Assembly (NCBI GenBank): GCA_020846935.1 | Contig: JADLCY010000014.1 | Location: forward strand, 186,001-250,000 | Direction: 5' to 3' | DNA: 64,000 nucleotides | Source: Gemmatimonadaceae bacterium | Lineage (GTDB): Bacteria > Gemmatimonadota > Gemmatimonadetes > Gemmatimonadales > Gemmatimonadaceae | Part shown: positions 56,108 to 64,000 of the stretch, piece by piece | How the letters are laid out: each line of letters begins with the position of its first letter | Position numbering within the stretch: position 1 is the first letter of the stretch | The notes under the pieces: generated by a model | What the model was told of the DNA's origin: nothing | Databases searched by the model: none | What the model saw: only the letters and a program-made list of their open reading frames with translations | Program-made: the position numbers and the translations under genes

Positions 56108-57093
56108 AGCGACCGATCGCCTACCTGGCGGGCCTCGGCACCTACGCGCCCGCCCGCGTGATGCGCAACGCCGACTTCGCGGCGCTGGGGCTGGAAACGA
56201 ACGACGAGTGGATCGTGCAGCGGACGGGGATCAGCGAACGGCGTATCGCGGCCCCGGACGAGACCAACTGCTCGATGTCGGCGGCTGCTTCACGCGTCGC
56301 GATGGAGCGCGCCGGTGTCTCCCCCGGTGAACTCGACATCATCGTCCTCGGCACCGCGTCCCCTGATCGCCTGCTGCCCAGCACGGCGGTCGACCTGCAA
56401 GCGGCGCTTGGCGCCAAGCGAGCCGCTGCGTTCGACGTGATGGCCGCGTGTTCGAGCTGGTTGTACGGCCTCATTGTCGCCGAGGGCCTGATGGCGAGCG
56501 GAGGCGCCGAGACCGCGCTCGTCATCGGCACCGAAAAGCTCACGACCATCGTGGACTGGAAGGATCGCTCGACGTGCGTGCTGTTTGGCGACGGCGCCGG
56601 TGCAGCGGTCCTCAAACGTTCGCGCCACGGCAAGGGGATCCTGTCGACCTTCATGCGCAGCGACGGCACGCTCGCTGAGTTGCTGTACCGACCGCACGGC
56701 GGCGCAGCGCACCCGTTCAGCCAGCAGGTGCTCGATGACCGGTCCTTCTACGTCAAGATGGAAGGTCGCGAGGTCTTCAAGCACGCCGTCCGCTCGATGT
56801 CCGAAGCGGCCGATCGTGCGCTCGACGGTGCGCGACTCACCGGGGCGGACATCGACCTCATGATCCCGCATCAGGCCAACATCCGGATCATCGAGGCCAC
56901 GGCCAAGCACGCCGGCGTGCCGATGGACAAGGTGTACGTCAACGTCGACCGCTACGGCAACACCTCGTCCGCATCCATCGGGCTCGCGCTCGACGAAGCC
57001 GTGCAGCGTGGGCGCGTGACCGAGGGCTCGACGGTGCTGCTTGTCGCGTTCGGCGCCGGGTTCACCTGGGCATCGCTCGTCGTTCGCTTCTGA
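56104..57093 (+). CDS. fabH: 3-oxoacyl-ACP synthase III
   Basis: A 329-residue enzyme starting fatty-acid synthesis by condensing acetyl-CoA with malonyl-ACP. The catalytic triad is intact: Cys in FDVMAACSSWLYGL (about residue 115), His in MIPHQANIRII and Asn in DRYGNTSSASIGLAL. TNDEWIVQRTGISERRI is the family N-terminal motif. It is two bases upstream of fabD. Confidence 0.97.
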   Translation: MKRPIAYLAGLGTYAPARVMRNADFAALGLETNDEWIVQRTGISERRIAAPDETNCSMSAAASRVAMERAGVSPGELDIIVLGTASPDRLLPSTAVDLQAALGAKRAAAFDVMAACSSWLYGLIVAEGLMASGGAETALVIGTEKLTTIVDWKDRSTCVLFGDGAGAAVLKRSRHGKGILSTFMRSDGTLAELLYRPHGGAAHPFSQQVLDDRSFYVKMEGREVFKHAVRSMSEAADRALDGARLTGADIDLMIPHQANIRIIEATAKHAGVPMDKVYVNVDRYGNTSSASIGLALDEAVQRGRVTEGSTVLLVAFGAGFTWASLVVRF

Positions 57094-57095
57094 AC

Positions 57096-58040
57096 ATGGA
57101 CATCGTCGCGCTGTTTCCGGGCCAGGGCTCGCAGAAGCCCGGCATGGGCAAGGACCTCGCCGAGGCGTTTCCCGCCGCGCGCGATGTCTTTGGGCGCGCG
57201 GACGCGGCCCTGGGCGAGTCTCTTGCAACGCTCTGTTTCGATGGACCGGCGGAAGCGCTGACCCTGACGCACAACGCACAGCCGGCTCTGCTCACGCATG
57301 GTGCGGCGGTATGGGCGGTCTTGCGTGAAGCGCTCAGCGGGCGCATGCGCGCGGCGGCCGGGCACTCTCTGGGCGAATTCACGGCGTGGCATGCGGTCGG
57401 ATCGATCTCCCTCGAGGATGCCGTGCGGCTCGTCAGGCGGCGGGGGCAGCTGATGTACGAGGCTGGCCGTGTGCGCGCGGGCTCCATGGCGGCAATCCTT
57501 GGCGATCCGTCCGAGTCCATCGACGTGATCTGTCAACGCGCGTCGAGTGAAGCGGACGGGGGCCTCGTGGTTGCCGCAAACTTCAATTCGCCGGGTCAGG
57601 TCGTGATCTCCGGAGAGGTGGCTGGCGTGCAGAAGGCGATGGAACTGGCCAAGGCCGCGGGAGCCAAGCGCGCCATCGCACTCAACGTCAGCGGCGCGTT
57701 TCATTCGCCGCTCATGATTCCCGCCCGGGAGGGGCTGGCGACCGCGCTCTCCGAGGCGAGGTTCGACGAGCCGAAGGCGCCGGTCTGCGCGAACGTGGAT
57801 GCCACCATGGTGTCGAGCGCCGACGTGGGGCGGCGGCTCCTGGTGGAGCAGCTCACCTCGCCGGTTCGATGGACCGACGTGGTCGCGCGCCTGGCCGCGC
57901 AATTCCCTGATGCGCTCTTCGTGGAGATGGGACCGGGCACCGTGCTGTCCGGGCTCGTCAGGAAGATCGCGCCGACGATCCAGACGACGACCTGCGGCAC
58001 CGCGGCCGAGGTCGAGTCGATGCTTGCGAAGGTGGCCTGA
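57096..58040 (+). CDS. fabD: Malonyl-CoA:ACP transacylase
   Basis: A 314-residue enzyme loading malonyl groups onto ACP. Motifs are VALFPGQGSQKPGMGK, the nucleophile serine in AGHSLGEFTAW (about residue 90), His in SGAFHSPLM and the C-terminal EMGPGTVLSGL. Its TGA overlaps the fabG ATG (TGATG). Confidence 0.96.
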   Translation: MDIVALFPGQGSQKPGMGKDLAEAFPAARDVFGRADAALGESLATLCFDGPAEALTLTHNAQPALLTHGAAVWAVLREALSGRMRAAAGHSLGEFTAWHAVGSISLEDAVRLVRRRGQLMYEAGRVRAGSMAAILGDPSESIDVICQRASSEADGGLVVAANFNSPGQVVISGEVAGVQKAMELAKAAGAKRAIALNVSGAFHSPLMIPAREGLATALSEARFDEPKAPVCANVDATMVSSADVGRRLLVEQLTSPVRWTDVVARLAAQFPDALFVEMGPGTVLSGLVRKIAPTIQTTTCGTAAEVESMLAKVA

Positions 58041-58777
58041 TGCAGATCGATCTCTCGGGAAAGAACGCGCTGGTCACGGGAAGCACTCGTGGCATAGGAC
58101 GCGGTATCGCGGAGGCACTGGCAGCGGCGGGGGCGCGCGTGGCAGTGGTCGGACGTGACAAGGCGCGTGCCGACGCCGCCGCCGCAGAGATTGGGCGCGG
58201 GGCAGCGGGCTTCACGTGCGACGTGAGCGATGTGGCTCAAGTGACTGCACTTGTTGAAGATGTGGAAAAGACCTTTGGTGGCATCGACATACTTGTCAAC
58301 AACGCCGGCCTCACGCGCGACAACATCATGCTTCGTTTGAAGGACGAGGATTGGGACGCGGTCATCGACACCAATCTGCGCGGCGCGTTCGTCGCGATGC
58401 GCGCGGCGACTCGTGGCATGATGAAGCGACGAAGCGGACGGATTATCAACATCGCGAGCATCGTGGGCCTTATTGGAAACAAGGGCCAGACGAACTACAG
58501 CGCGTCGAAGGCCGGGCTGATCGGCCTGACGAAGTCGGTGGCGAAGGAGTTCGCGTCGCGCGGGATTCTGGCGAACGTGATCGCGCCGGGATTCATCGAG
58601 ACGGACATGACCGCGCAGATGACGCCCGAGGCGCGCAGTGGCCTGTCCTCACAGATTCCGTTGGAGCGGTTGGGTACGCCCGCGGATATCGCCGGCGCCG
58701 TGCTGTTCCTCAGTTCCGACCTTGCCGCGTATATCACCGGCCAGGTCCTCGTGGTGGACGGCGGTATGGTGATGTAA
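58040..58777 (+). CDS. fabG: 3-oxoacyl-ACP reductase
   Basis: A 245-residue NADPH-dependent short-chain dehydrogenase reducing beta-ketoacyl-ACP. Cofactor loop [35 protein letters not shown], catalytic Ser in [12 protein letters not shown] and YSASK (Tyr-Lys) and the C-terminal [13 protein letters not shown] are complete. Located between fabD and acpP. Confidence 0.97.
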   Translation: MQIDLSGKNALVTGSTRGIGRGIAEALAAAGARVAVVGRDKARADAAAAEIGRGAAGFTCDVSDVAQVTALVEDVEKTFGGIDILVNNAGLTRDNIMLRLKDEDWDAVIDTNLRGAFVAMRAATRGMMKRRSGRIINIASIVGLIGNKGQTNYSASKAGLIGLTKSVAKEFASRGILANVIAPGFIETDMTAQMTPEARSGLSSQIPLERLGTPADIAGAVLFLSSDLAAYITGQVLVVDGGMVM

Positions 58778-58792
58778 GTCGGTTCTCCTCGT

Positions 58793-58798
58793 TATCTT
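58793..58798 (+). promoter_or_regulatory. Possible -10 box for acpP
   Basis: TATCTT in the 56-base fabG-acpP gap, 35 bases before the ATG. The -35 region is weak. A separate promoter would fit the high demand for acyl carrier protein. Confidence 0.4.
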
Positions 58799-58833
58799 GG
58801 CTTCACCCACTTTGCACTAACGGAGACAGCGTC

Positions 58834-59073
58834 ATGGCGGACATGAGTGAGAAGGTCAAAGACATCATCGAGAAGGAGCTCGGGGTTGAGCGGGAGAAGC
58901 TCACGAACGAAGCGAGCTTTATCGAGGACCTTGGCGCTGACAGCCTCGACATCGTCGAGCTCGTGATGGAGTTCGAGAAGGAGTTCAACATCGACATCCC
59001 GGACGAGGATGCCGAGAAGCTCCGCACGGTCGGGGATGCCCTGAAGTACCTGCAGGAGAAGGGCACGCCGTAA
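58834..59073 (+). CDS. acpP: Acyl carrier protein
   Basis: A 79-residue acidic carrier of growing acyl chains. The phosphopantetheine serine is S37 in [18 protein letters not shown] at 58834 is preceded by CGGAGA, a good ribosome site. Its TAA overlaps the fabF ATG (TAATG). Length and charge are typical. Confidence 0.97.
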   Translation: MADMSEKVKDIIEKELGVEREKLTNEASFIEDLGADSLDIVELVMEFEKEFNIDIPDEDAEKLRTVGDALKYLQEKGTP

Positions 59074-60317
59074 TGAAGCGTCGGGTCGTCGTCACGGGGC
59101 TTGGCGCCCTCACCCCTGTCGGGAATGACGTCGCGTCGACGTGGAGCGCGCTGCTCGCCGGCCAGTCCGGCGCGGGGCCGATCACGCAGTTCGACGCGTC
59201 CTCGTTTCCTGTGCGCATCGCGTGCGAGGTCAAGGGCTTCGATCCGCTCCAGTACATGGACCGGAAGGAGGCCAAGCGCTCTGACGTCTACACGCAGTAT
59301 GCCATAGCGGCCTCCGTGGAGGCGATGCGCGATGCCGGGTTTGGCGACGGCACCGGTTTCGATCCGTTCGAGAGCGGCGTGATCATGGGGAGCGGCATCG
59401 GCGGCCTCAAGATCTTCGAGGCGCAGCACGATGTGTACCGGACGCTCGGCCCGAGCAAGATCTCACCGTTCTTCGTTCCGATGTTCATCTCGAACATCGC
59501 GGCGGGGATCGTGTCCATGCGGTTTGGGCTCAAGGGTCCCAACCTGGCCACCGTGTCCGCGTGTTCGACCAGCGGGCATTCGATCGGCGAGGCATACCGG
59601 ACGATCCAGTACGGCGATGCCGACGTGATGCTTGCCGGTGGCGCCGAGGCGACGATCACCCCGATGGCGATCGGTGGGTTCGCCAACATGAAGGCGCTTT
59701 CCGAGCGCAACGACGACCCGAAGGCCGCGTCGCGTCCCTTCGACCGGGATCGCGACGGCTTTGTCGCGGGTGAAGGTGCAGGAGTCGTGGTCCTCGAGGA
59801 GTTGCAGCATGCGCTGCGACGCGGTGCGACCATTCACGCCGAGGTCCGCGGCTACGGTGCCACCGGTGACGCCTACCACCTCACGGCCACCGCGCCCGAA
59901 GGGGAAGGCGCACAACGTGCCATGCGACGCGCCCTCAGGGACGGTGGAATCGCGCCGGAGCAGGTGGACTACATCAACGCGCACGGGACGTCGACGCCGC
60001 AGGGCGACCCGAACGAGATCCGCGCGATCAAGGCGGTCTTCGGGGATCACGCGCGCCAGCTCAACGTCAGTTCCACCAAGTCGATGACCGGACACCTGCT
60101 CGGAGCGGCCGGAGGCCTCGAGTTCATTGTGGCACTGCTGGCCACGCGCGAGGGGAAGGTTCCGCCGACGATCAACCACGAGCACCCGGACCCCGAGTGC
60201 GACCTCAACGTGACGCCTAACGTCGCGGTGGAGCGACCGGTTCGCGTCGCCCTCAGCAACGTCTTCGGGTTCGGGGGTCACAACGTGTCGCTCGCCGTCT
60301 CGGGATACGAGTCCTGA
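59073..60317 (+). CDS. fabF: 3-oxoacyl-ACP synthase II
   Basis: A 414-residue condensing enzyme for fatty-acid elongation. The nucleophile is C164 in VSACSTSGHSIGEAY; the histidines are in INAHGTSTPQGD and KSMTGHLLGAAGG; the N-terminus KRRVVVTGLGALTPVGND and the C-terminal NVFGFGGHNVSLAV are conserved. Overlaps acpP by one base of the stop codon. Confidence 0.97.
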   Translation: MKRRVVVTGLGALTPVGNDVASTWSALLAGQSGAGPITQFDASSFPVRIACEVKGFDPLQYMDRKEAKRSDVYTQYAIAASVEAMRDAGFGDGTGFDPFESGVIMGSGIGGLKIFEAQHDVYRTLGPSKISPFFVPMFISNIAAGIVSMRFGLKGPNLATVSACSTSGHSIGEAYRTIQYGDADVMLAGGAEATITPMAIGGFANMKALSERNDDPKAASRPFDRDRDGFVAGEGAGVVVLEELQHALRRGATIHAEVRGYGATGDAYHLTATAPEGEGAQRAMRRALRDGGIAPEQVDYINAHGTSTPQGDPNEIRAIKAVFGDHARQLNVSSTKSMTGHLLGAAGGLEFIVALLATREGKVPPTINHEHPDPECDLNVTPNVAVERPVRVALSNVFGFGGHNVSLAVSGYES

Positions 60318-60325
60318 GGGCAGGG

Positions 60326-61483
60326 ATGTCGCCGGCCATCGACCTGACCCGGCTTTCCGATCCGGTCCTGCGGCCGATCGGAGAGAAGCTGCTCGCGGGA
60401 ACGCGCCTCAACGCCACAGACGCCATCGCCCTCTATCGCTCGGGCGACCTGCTCGGCGTTGGCCACATGGCCGACGCGGTGAACCGGGCGGCGAACGGTG
60501 ATGTCGTCACGTTTGCGGCCAACCAGCACATCAACCCGACCAATGTCTGCGTCCTGCGAAAGACGTGTGTCTTCTGCGGCTACGCGCGACTGCCGAAGGA
60601 GGACGGGGCATACCGCTACACGCTCGACCAGGTGATGGCCGAGGCCGAGCACGCACGCGATGGACTCACGCGCGAGTTCCACATCGTGGGTGGGCTCGAC
60701 ATGCAGGCGGGGCTCGAGTACTACACGACGATGTTCCGCGCGCTCAAGCGCGAGTTTCCGCACGTCCACATCAAGGCACTCACGGCCGTCGAGATCGCAC
60801 ATGTCGCCCGTATCGAGAAGCTGAGCTGGACGGAGGTGCTGGTGGCGCTGCGCGAGGCCGGGCTGGATACGCTGCCCGGCGGCGGCGCCGAGACGTTCAG
60901 CGCAGCGGTGCGCGAGCAGATCGCCGATCGCAAGCTCGGTGGTGCGGACTACATCGGGGTGCATCGGGCCGCGCACGCCCTCGGCATCCGCTCGAATACG
61001 ACCATGCTGTACGGCCATGTGGAGACCATCGAGGACCGCGTGGCGCACCTGCAGATGCTCCGGGATCTGCAGGATGAGACCGGCGGGTTTCTCGCCTACA
61101 TCCCGCTGGCCTATCATCCCGATGACAACGAGCTCGGTAAGCGGCTCGGGCGCCAGGGTCATGGTACGACGGGCTTCGACGACCTGCGCATGCTGGCGGT
61201 TGGTCGGCTCTTTCTCGACAACGTGCGGCACATCAAGACGCACTGGATCATGGTCACGCCGTTCCTCTCGCAGGCCTCGCTTGCATTCGGGGTGAATGAC
61301 CTCGAGGGGACCGTGGTGCGCGAGAAGATCTACCACGCGGTCGGCGCCACGACTCCGCAGGGCATGACGCTGGACCAGATTGTCGCGCTCATTCGCGGGG
61401 CCCAGCGGGTGCCGGCGGAGCGCGACTCGTTCTACAACGTGCTCCGCACCTTCGACGAACGGCCCGCCCACGCGGCGGCCTGA
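60326..61483 (+). CDS. mqnE: Aminofutalosine synthase (radical SAM)
   Basis: A 385-residue radical-SAM enzyme joining the MqnA product to SAM to give 6-amino-6-deoxyfutalosine for menaquinone. HINPTNVCVLRKTCVFCGYA carries the cluster cysteines C75, C81 and C84 with CX5CX2C spacing instead of the usual CX3CX2C. FHIVGGLDMQAGLEYY and LDTLPGGGAETFS, then YIPLAYHPDDNELG, match the MqnE family. It starts eight bases after fabF and leads into mqnA, so quinone genes are tied to the fatty-acid operon. Confidence 0.92.
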   Translation: MSPAIDLTRLSDPVLRPIGEKLLAGTRLNATDAIALYRSGDLLGVGHMADAVNRAANGDVVTFAANQHINPTNVCVLRKTCVFCGYARLPKEDGAYRYTLDQVMAEAEHARDGLTREFHIVGGLDMQAGLEYYTTMFRALKREFPHVHIKALTAVEIAHVARIEKLSWTEVLVALREAGLDTLPGGGAETFSAAVREQIADRKLGGADYIGVHRAAHALGIRSNTTMLYGHVETIEDRVAHLQMLRDLQDETGGFLAYIPLAYHPDDNELGKRLGRQGHGTTGFDDLRMLAVGRLFLDNVRHIKTHWIMVTPFLSQASLAFGVNDLEGTVVREKIYHAVGATTPQGMTLDQIVALIRGAQRVPAERDSFYNVLRTFDERPAHAAA

Positions 61484-61484
61484 C

Positions 61485-62324
61485 ATGCGCGTCGGGCGCA
61501 TTCCGTACATCAACTGCTTTCCGGTCTACGGGGCGATCGACCGTGGCCTCGTGGCGCTCGACGGGGAACTGGTGACCGGCGTGCCGAGCGCGCTCAACCG
61601 GCAGATGGCGGCCGGAACGCTCGACGTCTCCGTGGTCTCGGCGGTGGAATACGCGCGGGACTCGCGTCGATACGTGCTGCTGCCCGACCTGGCGATTTCC
61701 TGCCACGGCCCGGTGCGGAGCGTGTTGCTCTTCTCCAGGCGACCGGCGTCCGCACTCGGCGGACGACGCGTGATCGTCTCCCGCAGTTCGATGACCAGCG
61801 TGCTGCTCACGGAGCTGCTGTTCGAGTCCGTGTGGAAGGCGCGCCCCGAGTTCGTGCCGGGAGACGCCGAGGTCTCCGACATCGAGGGGTTTCCGCAGGA
61901 GGAGCACGAAGCGCGGCTGGTCATTGGCGACGCGGCGCTCCTGCTGCGGACCCGGGGCCGCGAGGCGCCCGACGGCGTCGGCTACCCATACGTGTACGAC
62001 CTCGGGCTGGAGTGGCAGGCGTGGACGGGGTTGCCGTTCGTGTTTGCCGTCTGGGTGGCACTGCGCGCGACGCCGGTGGCGCAGTCGTTAGGCGCGCACG
62101 CGTCGCTGATCGCCTCGCGCGACTGGGGGCTCGCGCACCTCGACGAACTGTCGCGCCAGGCCGCGGCACAGACCGGCGTGCCGGCGGGGGCCTGCCGCGA
62201 TTACTTCCGCGGACTCGACTACGGGCTGGGCATCGAGTACCTCGGCGGATTGACGGAGTTCTTTGGCCGGCTGGCGGCGAGCGGGCGCGTGCCGGCCACG
62301 CAGCTACAGTTCCTGGCCGCGTAG
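61485..62324 (+). CDS. mqnA: Chorismate dehydratase
   Basis: A 279-residue periplasmic-binding-protein-fold enzyme converting chorismate to 3-enolpyruvyl-benzoate, the first step of the futalosine pathway. The N-terminus MRVGRIPYINCFPVYGAI and VSVVSAVEYARDSRRYVLLP with GPVRSVLLFSR are typical; VIGDAALLL and DLGLEWQAWTGLPFVFAVW are conserved. ATG at 61485 is one base after the mqnE stop. No signal peptide. Confidence 0.92.
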   Translation: MRVGRIPYINCFPVYGAIDRGLVALDGELVTGVPSALNRQMAAGTLDVSVVSAVEYARDSRRYVLLPDLAISCHGPVRSVLLFSRRPASALGGRRVIVSRSSMTSVLLTELLFESVWKARPEFVPGDAEVSDIEGFPQEEHEARLVIGDAALLLRTRGREAPDGVGYPYVYDLGLEWQAWTGLPFVFAVWVALRATPVAQSLGAHASLIASRDWGLAHLDELSRQAAAQTGVPAGACRDYFRGLDYGLGIEYLGGLTEFFGRLAASGRVPATQLQFLAA

Positions 62325-62393
62325 CGGAAACCGCGCACGACGGCTGGCGTTTCGGGCCTGGCGGACACTGCCCCATCTGGTCGCCCGGCCTTG

Positions 62394-62399
62394 TACCTT
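62394..62399 (+). promoter_or_regulatory. Possible -10 box for mqnC
   Basis: TACCTT in the 99-base gap between mqnA and mqnC, 24 bases before the mqnC ATG. No clear -35 is visible. Confidence 0.35.
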
Positions 62400-62423
62400 T
62401 CCGGTGTTCCGCGACCCTCTGCC

Positions 62424-63461
62424 ATGTCCCGCGATCTCCTCGACCTGTACGCGAACGCTCCGCTCCTCGAACTCGGACTCGAGGCTGATCGCGCGCGCCA
62501 GGCCCGGCACCCGCACTCCACGGTCACCTACATCGTCGACCGCAACATCAACTACACCAACGTCTGCGTCGCCGACTGCGGCTTCTGCGCCTTCTACCGT
62601 CGCCCGAAACACGCCGAGGGGTATACGCTGTCCTTCGAGGAGATCGGGCAGAAGATCGAAGAAACCAAGGCGCTCGGCGGCGTGCAGATCCTCATCCAGG
62701 GCGGGCACAATCCCTACATCCCGTTCGAGTGGTACCTGGATCTGCTGCGCTACATCAAGGCCAACCACCCGATCCACATTCACGGCTTTTCGCCGAGCGA
62801 GGTCGACTTCTTCTCGCAGGTCTTCCGGATGGATGCGGCCGAGATCATCAGGGAGCTGCGGAAGGCCGGGCTTGACTCGATCCCGGGTGGTGGCGGCGAG
62901 ATCCTGGTGCAACGCGTGCGCGATTACGCCGCGCCGGGCAAGGCCGGCGCCGACCGATGGCTCGAGATCATGGAGCTGGCGCATCGTGAGGGCATGAAGA
63001 CCTCCGTCACGATGATGTACGGACTGGGCGAGACACTGGCCGAGCGCATCGAGCACCTGCAGCGCGTGCGAGAACTGCAGGCCCGGACCGGCGGCTTCAC
63101 CGCGTTCATTACCTGGCCGTTGCAGCCCGAGAACACGCCCGCGTTCTCCCACCAGCCCAAGACGACCGCGGTGGACTACCTGCGGACCGTTGCCCTCTCC
63201 CGCATCGTGCTGGACAATGTGCCCAATCTGCAGGCCAGCTGGGTGACGATGGGCATGAAGATCGGGCAGTTGGCACTCCGGTTCGGCTGCAACGACTTCG
63301 GATCGTTGATGATCGAGGAGAATGTAGTCAGCGCCGCCAACACGACCCACCGCACCACCACGGAGGAGCTCGAACGGCTGATTCGCGACGCCGGCTTCAC
63401 GCCGGCCCGCCGCCGTCAGGACTACTCCATCATCCCGATCGACCACCCGGCCGCTGCCTGA
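62424..63461 (+). CDS. mqnC: Cyclic dehypoxanthinyl futalosine synthase (radical SAM)
   Basis: A 345-residue radical-SAM enzyme cyclising dehypoxanthinyl futalosine in menaquinone synthesis. The cluster motif is canonical CX3CX2C (NVCVADCGFCAFYRRP, cysteines 48, 52 and 55), in contrast to MqnE upstream. ILIQGGHNPYIPFEWYLDLL, IHGFSPSEVDFFSQ and LDSIPGGGGEIL are typical. ATG at 62424 is preferred over TTG at 62391, which overlaps the putative -10. mqnB and mqnD are not in the window. Confidence 0.95.
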   Translation: MSRDLLDLYANAPLLELGLEADRARQARHPHSTVTYIVDRNINYTNVCVADCGFCAFYRRPKHAEGYTLSFEEIGQKIEETKALGGVQILIQGGHNPYIPFEWYLDLLRYIKANHPIHIHGFSPSEVDFFSQVFRMDAAEIIRELRKAGLDSIPGGGGEILVQRVRDYAAPGKAGADRWLEIMELAHREGMKTSVTMMYGLGETLAERIEHLQRVRELQARTGGFTAFITWPLQPENTPAFSHQPKTTAVDYLRTVALSRIVLDNVPNLQASWVTMGMKIGQLALRFGCNDFGSLMIEENVVSAANTTHRTTTEELERLIRDAGFTPARRRQDYSIIPIDHPAAA

Positions 63462-63474
63462 ACGCCGCGGCGTC

Positions 63475-63948
63475 ATGAGCTACCGCACCGGGATCGGGTA
63501 CGACTCGCATCGCTTCGCGGCCGGGGGCCCGATGCGCCTCGGGGGCGTGGATATCCCCGGTGACCTGCGGCTGAGCGGGCACTCCGACGCCGACGCCATT
63601 TGCCACGCCGTGACCGACGCGCTGCTCGGCGCGGCGTCGCTCGGCGACATCGGGTCGATGTTCCCGGACACCGACCCGGCCAACCGTGGCCGCGATTCGA
63701 TCGAGATGCTGGCGCTCGCTCTCGATCGGCTGCGTGCCCGGGGACACCGGGTGATCAACGTGGACGTCACCGTGATTTCGGAACGGCCAAAGATCGGCCC
63801 GCATCGGGACGCGATCCGCGCGCGGCTCGCCGCCACGCTGGGCGTCGGTGTCGACATGGTGAGCGTCAAGGGAAAGACGAACGAAGGCATGGGATTCGTG
63901 GGTCGCGGCGAGGGCCTTGCCTGCATCGCCATCGCCACCATCGCCTGA
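63475..63948 (+). CDS. ispF: 2-C-methyl-D-erythritol 2,4-cyclodiphosphate synthase
   Basis: A 157-residue trimeric zinc enzyme of the MEP isoprenoid pathway. RTGIGYDSHRFAAGGPMRLG gives the Asp-His zinc ligands, LSGHSDADAICHAVTDALLG the rest of the site, then SMFPDTDPANRGRDS and KGKTNEGMGFVGRGEGLAC. The pathway makes the isoprenoid side chain that menaquinone needs. It follows mqnC by 13 bases. Confidence 0.97.
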   Translation: MSYRTGIGYDSHRFAAGGPMRLGGVDIPGDLRLSGHSDADAICHAVTDALLGAASLGDIGSMFPDTDPANRGRDSIEMLALALDRLRARGHRVINVDVTVISERPKIGPHRDAIRARLAATLGVGVDMVSVKGKTNEGMGFVGRGEGLACIAIATIA

Positions 63949-63952
63949 CGCG

Positions 63953-64000
63953 ATGGGCAGCCTCGATGCCGCCCTCACCTGGCTCGCGGCGCAACCGCAG
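63953..64000 (+). CDS. Start of an unidentified gene, cut by the window end
   Basis: ATG at 63953, four bases after ispF, opens a frame of 16 codons (MGSLDAALTWLAAQPQ) that runs off the end. The N-terminus resembles that of DedA-family membrane proteins, but 16 residues are too few to decide. Confidence 0.35.
   Translation, partial: MGSLDAALTWLAAQPQ

Overview
This window is about 64 kb of high-GC bacterial chromosome made almost entirely of core metabolism and information-processing genes. I see no CRISPR array, insertion sequence, prophage, rRNA gene or recognisable defence system. The gene content suggests an aerobic, respiring, Gram-negative bacterium that uses menaquinone from the futalosine pathway (mqnE, mqnA, mqnC). 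It has a B-type succinate dehydrogenase with a single five-helix anchor, a 14-subunit complex I, an outer-membrane plug/barrel protein, and many secreted proteins whose signal peptides end in AQ. Together these point to the phylum Gemmatimonadota. That is an inference from family resemblance and gene order, not from a marker-gene search.

Layout. 1-5.2 kb: rplU (5' end missing)-rpmA, then two overlapping secreted amidohydrolases on the minus strand, then a divergent ECF sigma / anti-sigma / Spy-like trio. 5.2-9.8 kb: tRNA-Leu(CAA), a D-2-hydroxyacid dehydrogenase, leucyl aminopeptidase and a TonB-plug-like outer-membrane protein. 9.8-21.3 kb: a long co-directional run yicC-gmk-rpoZ-coaBC-udg-dnaB-radA-ispD-tsaC-phosphatase-aroE-comF-gap. 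21.3-27 kb: pgk-tpiA-secG-carA, then hup, then moaD-moaE-moaA. 27-33 kb: mdh-sdhCAB followed by a secreted beta-propeller gene. 33.2-47.7 kb: the complete nuoA-N operon. 47.8-54.3 kb: a hexose phosphomutase, a UPF0182 membrane protein, sucCD and ndk. 54.3-60.3 kb: the fatty-acid cluster yceD-rpmF-plsX-fabH-fabD-fabG-acpP-fabF. 60.3-64 kb: mqnE-mqnA-mqnC, ispF and the first 16 codons of one more gene.

How the genes work together. Malate dehydrogenase, succinyl-CoA synthetase and succinate dehydrogenase feed NADH and electrons to complex I and to menaquinone, whose futalosine-pathway enzymes are encoded at the end of the window. Lower glycolysis (gap, pgk, tpiA) lies next to secG. The plsX/fab genes make acyl chains. 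Genes are packed tightly, with many GTGA, ATGA or TGATG junctions, so most transcripts should be polycistronic with translational coupling.

The unusual points are local. One of the paired amidohydrolases has lost its metal-binding histidines. CoaBC has no standard start codon and lacks the decarboxylase's catalytic cysteine. RadA apparently starts at CTG. MqnE has a CX5CX2C radical-SAM motif. NuoL has a histidine-rich loop. Four promoters have their -35 box built around the stop codon of the upstream gene. I did not find a new multi-gene system, and I say so rather than forcing one.
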